This document shows, one piece after another, positions 24,299 through 35,651 of a DNA stretch of 64,000 nucleotides. The DNA is from Paraspadella gotoi (Eukaryota > Chaetognatha), in assembly GCA_051294375.1 (NCBI GenBank), contig CM119265.1:25676767-25740766 (forward strand). Direction: 5' to 3'. How positions within the stretch are numbered: position 1 is the first letter of the stretch; each line of letters opens with the position of its first letter. The notes beneath the pieces were generated by a model that was not told where the DNA came from, did no database searches, and was given only the letters and a program-made list of their open reading frames with translations. Position numbers and translations under genes: made by a program.

Positions 24299-27200
24299 GA
24301 CAAACGACGACGCAACGACGACAACGACGGACGTTGTGACACGTGAAAAATAATCGCGATAAACCTTAACTTTTGCACTTCTGACGCGTTTGGAGATCGA
24401 AACGACAAGTAATCTTGCCGGACAAAAACTGGAGATTATTAAAAGTTATAAATATTGATAATTTTAATTTGTTGAATATAACCTTTGGCATTTAATTTCG
24501 GCATAACGTTTCTCGTTGCGGTTTTTTAAGAAAAGACATAACTTTTAAACAAATCTCTAGTTAAAATTGCTCCCTCTGTTAGCGTTTTTTTTAACTAATC
24601 AAATGTGATTTTTTATCCCCAATTTGTTTTTTATTACTGCTTTCGACGATGTTTCATTTTTAACATCATAAAAAATTTCCATTTCACCCGATGGGTGCGA
24701 ATTTTGGTTGCTTATCTATCCTTTTTTTAGTCTTCTCTGTTCTTTGTCTTTCTCTTTTTTGTCTTTCTCTTTTTTGTCTTTCTCTTTTATTGTCTTTCTC
24801 TTTCTTTTGTCTTTTCTCTTTTTTTGTCTTTCTCTTTGTCTTTCTCTTTTTGTCTTTCTCTTTTTTTTGTCCTTTTTTTGTCTTTCTCTTTTTTGATCTT
24901 TCTCTTTTCTGTCTTTCTCTTTTTTTTCTCTTTCTCTTTTTTCTCTTTTCTCTTTTTTGTTTTTCTCTTTTCTTTTGTCTTTCTTTTTCTTTCTTTTTCT
25001 TTTCATGCTTTTTATTTTTCAAACTTTTGTTAATTTAAACGCTTCCTTTAATTCTTCTTCTATCTACATTTTTTTCTTTTTCAATAAGTTGTTCCATTTA
25101 TATTTCTTAAAAAATCTATAGCTCCATTTTTCCTTTCTTACCTTTAATAAATTCTCCTTTTCCTTTATTCCCTCCTTCTTTTTCCTTCTCTCTCTCTTCT
25201 TACTCCTCCTCCTCCTCCTCCTGCCTCCTCCTCCCCCTTTTGACGATTGTTTTTGCAAATTTTTATTACTTAAAATTAATAATTTTCTTCCCAACGGAAC
25301 AAATTTTCTTCTTTCGTTTTTTTTTCAAAACCATTGTTTTTTGTTATTGTTTGCTTCGAAACTCTATTTTGTCTCGTGTTAATCGAGCTATTTAATGTTC
25401 TCCCCCGTTGCTTTCCGCTCTCTCAGTATAAAGCGCTTTTTTTCGTTATTAGGCGTTCGTCTTATTGAGAGCTTATGTCTAGTGCTTATTTTCGAGTTCT
25501 CTTTTAGGTAAATCCCCAGTAAAATAACTTGCTCTAAACTACAAAGAAAAATTAGGGCTCGCCTCTTAATGTTGTGTTAACTTTAGAGTCAAAAAATTAA
25601 AAATTTCCGCAGTTTTCAATTGTCTTTCATTCTAATTTTCCATTTTATGAAGCATTGTCAATCACTCTCTCTCACTCTCTCTCTCTCTCTCTCAGTCTCT
25701 TCTTCTCTCTACTCTTCTCTCTCTCTCTTCTCTGTCTCTCCTCTCTCTCTCTCTCCTCTCTCTCCATCAACAATTAACCTCTCCCCCCTCGCCTCCCATT
25801 CTCTCAACAGCCCTCCCCCTCTCATTCCCTCATTACCGCGACTTTCTTTCGCTCTCTCAACCGCGAGATTGTCGTTGGGCGATCAAAGCGCCGGCCGCCC
25901 ATACTTGGAATTGCGACGTGGCGTCGCGATAATCCGAAGCCTCGCGTCGACGTGTGAAGTAAGGGACAATCAATTTTTGACTTTGAAAGGCAAGTAACAT
26001 ATATAAATCCAAGCTGCACAAATACGAGTTGTTGTCTTGTTGTTCATTGTTGTGGTTTTAGTTGTTATGTTGCCGTTATTCTTGTGTTGTTGTTACTGTT
26101 TTCGTTGCTTGTAGATGCCTGTTATCTTTTGTTGTTCGTTGTCGTTAGTTGTTAAATTGTTGTTGTTGTTGTTTGTTATTGTTGTTTCATTCATTTTCTT
26201 GGTGGCATGGTTTTTTGTCTNNNNNNNNNNNNNNNNNNNNNNNNNTCTTGTTGTTGCTGATGTTGTTGTTGCTCTTGTTGTTGTTCTTGTTGTTGTTGTT
26301 CTTGTTATTGTTGTTGTTCTTGTTATTGTTGCTCTTCCTGTTATTGTTGTTGTTCTTGTTGTCGTTCTCTTTATTGTTTCTGTCGATGTCGCAGTTTTTA
26401 TTGCGGTTGTCGTTTTGTCTTTCTTCTGTTGCTGATACATAATTCGTGGATGAACCTTAATTAATTATTTTTAATGACATAGTATTTTTATCTCTTTTAT
26501 TTCTTACCATACGCAGATAATCCACACTCGAACGGAACGACCCGACGAAGGAACTTACCAATGCGTCGCGACTCTCAACTCACTCGGATCCATCGTGTCG
26601 CGTTTGGCCACATTGAAGGTAAGTTTAAAAATAGAACGAAATAACTTCAAGCAAATAGATTGTAAAGTTATAGTGAAAAACTAAAACGGTTGATTAAAAA
26701 TTATTTTTATTATAAACCCTGTTTAATATTCTCTCTCTGATCTCGATCTACTTCCTCATCCACCCTCTTTTTATTTTCATCTGCCCCTCATACCTCCATT
26801 CTTACCCTTCCACCCAACGTCCCATCTACTCCCCATCCGCGACCAGAAAAAATTCCAATCCACCACCCTCCTCCACAACCCCAAACCCACCCCCGAACCC
26901 CCAAGCGTGGTTTTGCAAAGACGGTCGCCCTCTGACCTCCAGTCGCCACGGATGCGCGTCCATCACCGTCGGGCGACTCGAGATCGGATTCAGTGCGAAC
27001 TTCGCCGACATAAGGGCGGTACCGGGCTGCGGCGCGGAGAACGCCGTGGCGGAGCGCAGCAGCGCCGAGGCGGGCTGCGACGTCGTTTTTAAGGCCGCGT
27101 GAGTTGTTTTTTTTTTTTTGTTTTTTGTTTTTTGTGTGTTGTTCTTTTTCTTTACGGAGGAATTGTTTGTTTGGTTATATTTAAATACGTGGTTGTTTAT

Positions 27201-28062
27201 TCATGAGGTGAAGCGGTAGTGTTTACTCTTTTCATTTAATATATATAATCATACACAATATTTTGTTAATTTATTATCCACTTTAAATTTTTAATGAATG
27301 TTATTTCATAAATGACTATGATATGAATTCATATCAAAATCATGTCGCATTCGCCATGATCATCACTCCCCCCCCTACGCATCCCCACCGCCTCGATCTC
27401 CCCCCTCAATCTACCACCCCTATCGAATTCCCCCTCGATCTCCCCCCCCTCTATCTCCCCCCACATTTTTCGATCCCCTCGGATCTCCCCTCCCCCCCTC
27501 AGATCTCCCCCCTCGACCCCCCCCTCGCGTATCCTCCCCCGCCTCTTCGATCCCCGACCCCTTCGACTCTCCCCCCTCTGATCTCCCCCCCCCTCGATCT
27601 CCACCCCCCTCGATCTCACCCCCCTCTTCGATCTCCGCCCCACTCAAGTCTCCCGCCCCTTGATCCCCCCCTCGATCCCCCCCATCGATCCCCCTCCTCG
27701 ATCTCCTCCCTCGATCCCACCCCTCGATCCCCCCTCGAACTCCGCCCCTCGATCCCCCCCCTCATCCCCCCCCTCGATCCCCCCCTCGATCCCCCGCTCA
27801 GATCCCTCGAGTCGCCCCGCTCGATCCCAACCCCCCTCCGAACCCCCCTCGAGCTCCCCTCGATCCTCCCTCGATCCCCCCCTCATCTCCCCCCCCTCGT
27901 CTCCCCCCCCCCCATACAGAATCACATGCCCAGTTGGATCGTCTCTCCCTCTGACCGCACCGTCCAAGTCGGTCAGTCGGTCACCATCGACTGCGTTCCT
28001 TCGGATTCCCCAAACCTCCGTCGATTGGCTCAAGGACTCGGCCACCATCGACGTCAGGTGAG

Positions 28063-28097
<35 letters not shown>

Positions 28098-28108
28098 GAG
28101 AGAGAGAC

Positions 28109-28140
<32 letters not shown>

Positions 28141-31100
28141 CAATGATCTGTAGGTGGTCGTTTGAATATAGAGACTGACTGACTGATAGACGAACGACAT
28201 GGATGGATCGACATGACCAATTTAAAAGCAGATGGACTAAAAACGACGAATCGACAAAACGGAAATGGAAGAATGGGTCTGATAAACGGAAGGACAGACA
28301 NNNNNNNNNNNNNNNNNNNNNNNNNNNNNNNNNNNNNNNNNNNNNNNNNNNNNNNNNNNNNNNNNNNNNNNNNNNNNNNNNNNNNNNNNNNNNNNNNNNN
28401 NNNNNNNNNNNNNNNNNNNNNNNNNNNNNNNNNNNNNNNNNNNNNNNNNNNNNNNNNNNNNNNNNNNNNNNNNNNNNNNNNNNNNNNNNNNNNNNNNNNN
28501 NNNNNNNNNNNNNNNNNNNNNNNNNNNNNNNNNNNNNNNNNNNNNNNNNNNNNNNNNNNNNNNNNNNNNNNNNNNNNNNNNNNNNNNNNNNNNNNNNNNN
28601 NNNNNNNNNNNNNNNNNNNNNNNNNNNNNNNNNNNNNNNNNNNNNNNNNNNNNNNNNNNNNNNNNNNNNNNNNNNNNNNNNNNNNNNNNNNNNNNNNNNN
28701 NNNNNNNNNNNNNNNNNNNNNNNNNNNNNNNNNNNNNNNNNNNNNNNNNNNNNNNNNNNNNNNNNNNNNNNNNNNNNNNNNNNNNNNNNNNNNNNNNNNN
28801 NNNNNNNNNNNNNNNNNNNNNNNNNNNNNNNNNNNNNNNNNNNNNNNNNNNNNNNNNNNNNNNNNNNNNNNNNNNNNNNNNNNNNNNNNNNNNNNNNNNN
28901 NNNNNNNNNNNNNNNNNNNNNNNNNNNNNNNNNNNNNNNNNNNNNNNNNNNNNNNNNNNNNNNNNNNNNNNNNNNNNNNNNNNNNNNNNNNNNNNNNNNN
29001 NNNNNNNNNNNNNNNNNNNNNNNNNNNNNNNNNNNNNNNNNNNNNNNNNNNNNNNNNNNNNNNNNNNNNNNNNNNNNNNNNNNNNNNNNNNNNNNNNNNN
29101 NNNNNNNNNNNNNNNNNNNNNNNNNNNNNNNNNNNNNNNNNNNNNNNNNNNNNNNNNNNNNNNNNNGATGGACTGATAGATTAACGAACAGACAAGCCAA
29201 ATGGACAGTTACATGGATAGATAAACGGATCACGACGAGAGTTTATGTCCAACACATTAAGCCAACAGATTAACAGAATACCGAAACCAAAAAAAAAAAT
29301 GTGAATCTTTAAATATTTCACAATTTTTTTCACTTTTTTTTCGTTTCCTTTTTTCTTCCCGTACAGCAACGGTGACAGCACCTTCACAATCTTCGGTGCC
29401 TCATCTCTCACGATTCGCGACGTGAAAGAAAGAGACGCGGGGACGTACGTTTGTCGCGCCACCAACAGCCTGGATTCGATAGACGCTCACTTCACGCTCA
29501 CTGTTTACTGTGAGTCGCGTGATTAGATTCGAAGGGGCACTTAACCTGATGGTCAGGGATTTAAGGTTTAAATCAAATCAATTAGACAATAAGGATTAAG
29601 ATGCAAGGCGCAGTGTAATGATTTAAAATTGAAAAAATCAGATCAATGGATCAATTTGAAGGTTTCAATGACAAGCGATAGTGGAATAAAGCCTCCATCC
29701 CTGTTATAATGGTCTCGCAAGATCCAGCCAGCTTTCAATCAATACTCGTCGAATCTTTCACAGTCATGCTTATTACTAACTGCCTGAATACTTGTTCGTT
29801 AATTTATGACAACCCCGCCCACAACAAAAACAGCCCCGCCCACCTTCGAGCGCGTCTGCGAAAACGGCGCCTCCTGCGACGCCAGTCAAGTGACTACATC
29901 CGGATCCGGCGCCACCGTCCTCAACTGCCCCGGATGTCATTTGATGGCGCCGCAAAATTCATTCGCTTATCAAAAGGGGGAGATTGAGTTCGAATGCAGC
30001 GTCCAGGTTCGTTTTTGATTGGTCCAGCCGGGATTTTGATTGGTCGAATGATTGGCTGATTAGTTTAACGATCGACCGTAGATAAATATATTTCAATAAA
30101 TATAAATAATATATTATATATGTATAAAATATAAATAATTTATTGATTGAATTCTAGGGTTAAATTATTAATTTTTAATATTTAAACTAGCAAAAACCTT
30201 TTTTTCGGTTTGTTATATCATTTATTTGATTGGTTAACGATCGTTCAATCAACGATAAGTTTATTGATTGATTGACTGATTAATTCATTTGATTTATTAA
30301 ATGATTTTTCTCTTCAGGGAAATCCAGAACCGAAGGTGGAATGGATGAAAAATGGAGACAGAATTATTCAATCAGAATATTTTCAGGTTAATATAATTTA
30401 ATAATAATTTAATTTATTAAATTTTTTTGTTTTTGTTTACACTTTCAATGTTGTTACGACATCGCATGTTAGAATAAAGTTTCTTTTTGATTTGTTTATG
30501 ATTTAAGTTTTATTTTTTGCAAATATTTTGATTTACATAGATAAATCATTTTTCAGGGCAATTTGAGAAAAAACTAAGACACGGCCCTGTAAAATTTCAC
30601 TAGTAAAATACAAGAATAAAATTTCTTAAAGTAGTGTTATTGTTAAATTTCTAGAGACTTCGTATTCACTGTTAAATTATCTATTAAGAGACGTCGAATT
30701 GGGGTACAACTACAAGTACATTTTTTCAGTTAGATTACGTTACATTGTTTTAGTTTGTTTTTTTTTCGCTTTTTCAGAAACTCGATTACCGATATAATAA
30801 TTTTTTTGTTTTCCATCAAAATCACTCGAAATCCATTAATTTTGTCTCAAACTTATGTAACTAACTTACCTTCCTTCCTCACCCTCAGATCGTCGACGGA
30901 CACAACCTCCGCATCTTAGGCCTCGTGAGCTCGACGCCGGCGTCTATCAGTGCGTCGCCTCCAGAGAGTCGACAACATCCAACAGAGCGGGCAGCTGGTC
31001 GTTCTAAGCAGGGTGAGTTTGGCTCGAGCCTTTGATATCGAGAAGTCGAGATGCACTTACCCTATCGTTCTTTATCCTGAATTTACCTGATTTATCTAAA

Positions 31101-33793
31101 TGTTTCTGACCTAACGCGATACGTCGGATTAGTGATCAAAATATGTTTCAATACTTTCGGAGAAGAAGTCCTTTTCAAAATTCCGTTCTCATCGATCGAG
31201 CCCTATTACTTAAAAGCATGAAATCCTATTTTAATTTCCGTTCGTTTCATTTTTCAATATAAACCCTTTGTCCACGCTTGTAGTCACGAGTAAGCTAAAT
31301 TAACTTTAATTTCTTTACGCAGATCATTATTATCGCCCTCAAAATGGTAAACAAACAAACAAACACAGTTGATTTCCTTTTTATTTTTTTCGCACAATTT
31401 TTTAGAGAGAAAGGAATCTCAGTTGTTGAGCGGAAAATCGTTTAAAAATTTACTAAAATAAATTAATGATAGTTAAATAAAATAAAATTTTACCCGCGCA
31501 ACACGCGAGATAAGTTTTTTTTTGACCCACCTTGCTGAAAGCAGATTTAAAAAGCAGCACCAATTTAAGATTGACTATTGTAGTTTATAGTGGGTAAATT
31601 AGAAGGTAAACTAAGAGGCAGAGTAGAAGAGTAAAGAAATAGACGGTAGATGACTCTAACACTAAAAAAAATTGGGGACTAATTGCTCTTTTATTAGTTC
31701 AACCGAAATTAATTAATCCCCGAGATTTCCGACTAATTCTATCCGAGGTACACGCCCCGTTTCTCCTCCTCCTCTTCCCCCTCCTCCTCCTTTTCCTCCT
31801 CCTCTTCCTCCATCCGCTGAAAGCAAAAAAAAAACATATCAAAGTATCAAAGTATCATAAACGATTTTTTTATTTTCGCGTCGAAGAGAAAAAGAGAAAC
31901 TAAACCGGTCATTTTTCTTCTTCTTCTCCTTCTCATACTTTGTCTTCCTCCTTTTTCATTCCTTTTCTCCTTCTAATATTTTATTCCTTTTCCTTTTCTT
32001 TCCTTTTCTCCTTCTAATATTTTATTCCTTTTCCTTTTTGATTTCTTTTCTCCTTTTAATATTTTATTCCTTTTCTATTTTGATTTCTTTTCTCCTTCTA
32101 ATATTTTTATTCCTTTTCCTTTTCATTCTTTTTCTCCTTCTAATATTTTTTTTCTCTTCTAATAATCTATTTCTACTTCCTACTCTTTTCCTTTCGCCCT
32201 TTATCATTTTACCTTCCTCCTTTCCATTACTTTTCTTCTAATATTTTTCTCCTTTCCTCCCTTTCCTTTTTCTTTCTATTTTTCCTCTTTTTTTCTCTCC
32301 TAACATTTTTTATATTTCTTTCCTCCTCATTCCTCCTCCTTTTTCTTCTTCTACCCGCTCAACCCCCTCCTCCTACATCTTCTCCTCCCTAACTCCTTCT
32401 TCCCCTCCTCCCTCGCCACCGCCCCTAATCCCGTCCCCATCAAGTCGATTCCCGATGTCCATCCTTTTTCCTTCATCTTTTTTCCGCCCAAAAAAGAATC
32501 GTTTTTTTTTTATTTTCTTTTTCTCTTATTTTTTTATTTTTTTTTTTTTTTCTGTCGCTTGCAATTGCTTCTTTAAATTTTATCTTCCTACAATTATCTT
32601 TTTTTCTTATATCATTATCTATAATAGTTTTTTTTCCTTTTGGAATTTTGCAAATTCTGTATATAGCTTTTTAACTTTTAAATTTTGACTCAGAATTTTC
32701 TTGGTCTTTTTATTTCTTTCCCATCGAGAGTTTAAAATGTTTTTTTCTCGTTTCATTTTCTTTCTTTTTTTTTTAAGTTTAGATAAGAAATAAAAAAAGA
32801 CGTAATCCAATATTTTTGAAGATGACGAATTTATCTTTCTCTTATTCCCAAATCGGATTGACTTTCGTTCTGAAACGCGAGTTTTTTATTTACTCTTCCT
32901 CCTCCTCCTCCTCTTCCTCCTTTTTTCTTCCTCCTCTTCCTCCTCCTCCTTCTCGTCTTCCATTCTCACTCATCAGACTTCTCTATTTCCCCCCTTTAAA
33001 TTCTCTTCGAGGAAACAATCTGTTTTCTTGCCGAATTAGTTTCGTTTACAATTCGTTTCGTGTCCACTGCCCAGTCATTTGGACCTCTTTTATGATCGTC
33101 GTTCGTTTCTCTTCGTCCGCTTCTTTGTTCCTTTGTTCGTTTCTTCGATTTCAACTTTCATTCCGCGAATTAAAAATCGTAATTTCCCGGTCAAGCAAAG
33201 CAAGCATCTTGTTTGTCTGTATTTATTGCTTCCGACGGAAGTGATTAGTTTCTCATGGTTATGTTCCAGAAACCCAGAGTCCTCTCCGTTGATATATTTT
33301 GCCCTTTTCAGCTTTCATCTCGATTCCATGCCATGCCATGCCATGCCATGCCATTTCTTGCCCTGTCAAGCCACTATTTAATTGCCCCGAGAGAGAATGT
33401 CAAACGATTTTCGTAAATCTGTTCATTGAGACTAAATTCTGGGGAAAGTTAAAAGGGATAAGAATGGTAAGAAGAAATGTAATTAAATGTTTCTTGTTAA
33501 TTTCAATATATATTTATATATAATCTTAATTGAAATCAATTGTTAGCAAAAAAAAAAAACCGAAATCTTCTTTTGAATGAAATTCCGCCGTTTTTTCTTT
33601 TTTTTCTTTTTTTAAAATTTCATTAACATTTTCTGATGTTAAACTTATTGAAAAAAGTTTACTTTCCTTATATTTTGAAACAATGATTTCACTCAATTGA
33701 AGATTTTAACTCGGAATTGCAACAGTTGGTTTTTATGCTTTTGATTCTTTGCCAAAATATTCGATTTTAGGCCACTTTTCCTGGTCGTTGTCT

Positions 33794-33826
<33 letters not shown>

Positions 33827-33943
33827 ACGTCGTAACAAAAATTTAATTTTGAGAGCGCATAGGCATTAAGTTATCGCCTTTTTATGTTTTTACTCTCGTA
33901 CTTTCTTAATAAAGTCAGACAACATTTTTTTTTCCTTGTTTAT

Positions 33944-34007
<64 letters not shown>

Positions 34008-35603
34008 GCCAATAATATATTCTCTTCGGGTCGGTTTGACATTTCACCCAATCAGCAATCTTCAGTCAATAAGCCAATCAGCGTTAGAGGTTTTTCAGCC
34101 AATCATAGCCATATCCCGGTCGCGACGCCTTTTACCTGGTTTTTCCGATTTTTTCGATGACGACGCAAAATTGTGACGCGAAACCAAGTCGCTGCACAAC
34201 GCCTCCCTCTTTTCTGTCCCCGGATATTGTACTACCACGCCTCCCTCTTTTCTGTCCCCAGATGTGGTATTACCACGCCTCCCTCTTCTCTGTCCCAGGA
34301 AGTTGCACTACCACACCTCCCTCCTTTCTGGCAACGGATATTTCACTACCACGCCTCCCTCTTTTCTGGCCCCGGATGTTGTAAATCTCCTTTAATATCT
34401 CCCTCTTCCCACGGCTTTGAGTGAGGAAGAGAGCAGGGTAGATGTATTAGCAAACTTAATTGCGAAGTGAGAAGTATTTACTTCAGGAATTTTTTAAACA
34501 TTTCTGAGGCCGTACGTTAATTAAAGTCAAATGAACGTTCGTAGGATATCCAAAATAACATGAACAGAGCACATCTTGGAAGATAAATTAGCACTAACAT
34601 GGTCCAGGACAGCAAATGTCTTTTTTCAAATATTCGTCGTCCTTTTTTCAGCGTGCGTTTGTCGCATCAAAATCAAAAACAATTTATAAATATTCACAAA
34701 AATAAGAAAATTGCCCACGTCCGGCTGACAACTGATTTCTAGAAGATATTAAATAGAATGTTTTTTTAAGGTTTAGTCGCTTAAATTTGCGCTTTGATAA
34801 ATCATCGATGAAATGTCTTCGCACTACAATATGCAAAAGAGATTCTTGTTAATCGAATTCAATAGAATGAGATAATAAGTGAACCGTCGCAAGAAGTTAA
34901 AATATTACGTCTTCAACAATTTATTTTATTTTAAACTAACCCTCCCTTTAAAATTTTTAAAACCTCACCTCAGTCACACCCACTTCCCTTCCCTTACCCT
35001 CTCGCGGGACTCTCCGGCTTTCAGTTCCTGGAAATAGAAAAATATTCAAATTCAATTTAAAAAAAAAGGAGAGGAAGATGAGGAAGAGGAGGAGGAAGAG
35101 GAGGAAGAGGAGGAGGAAGAGGAGGAAGAGAATGTACCGGGCGATGAGTTTAAAAATCTGCTTCTCCATCTTTTTTTTTCCCCTTAAAGTTTCTCTACTT
35201 TGCTTTATTAACCCGAACTGCCCACAGCCCAGTGCCCACTTGGCCAATGTCCACACTCCACACTTCACAGCCTCTATCCTATATTTCACCGTTCGTGGTA
35301 CTTTCATTTCTTTCTCTTTTAAAGTTTCTTTTTTCTTTTTTTTTCTTTTAAACTAATTTCCCTGTTTTTTCCTGGAGAACCGATTTCCAGCTGAAGACGT
35401 CGCTGTCATCGACCATTCTCTTCTAATTCGTTGTTGTCATTATCAACTACATTGTCATTGTCATCAAAGTTTACCTTTCCTAATTTTGGAATCGATAAAA
35501 TGCTTTAGCAGTTTAATTTACTTCGGTTGTCCTGAACATAATAAAAATTGTCATTGTCTTCATCGTCTTCTTTGTTGAATTTAAGGATGAAAGCTTCGTC
35601 ATA

Positions 35604-35651
<48 letters not shown>

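Larger units (their letters stand above)
21821..26220. repeat. Palindromic, probably chimeric contig
   Basis: 22581-24090 and 24711-26220 are perfect or near-perfect inverted copies (1510 bp each) around a 620-bp spacer, with the symmetry point at 24400.5. The right arm's identity ends exactly at the N gap (26221-26245). Further out, 21821-22580 is an inverted, indel-rich version of sequence to the right of that gap (26246-26830), including a reversed copy of the exon at 26517-26618. Both arms also contain an indel-rich copy of the Ig1 exon (22813-22990 minus, 25811-25988 plus). This is what a hairpin or missed-adapter long read would leave if built into an assembly. Confidence 0.85.

Noticed and set aside
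27323-28153. Proline-rich open frame of 276 codons
   Set aside because: Most of it is the C-rich minisatellite; only 27920-28057 is a real exon and it is partly in another frame.
33329-33353. Short CCATG tandem repeat as a possible CRISPR-like or regulatory array
   Set aside because: Five 5-bp units only; an ordinary microsatellite. No CRISPR structure exists in the window, which is eukaryotic.
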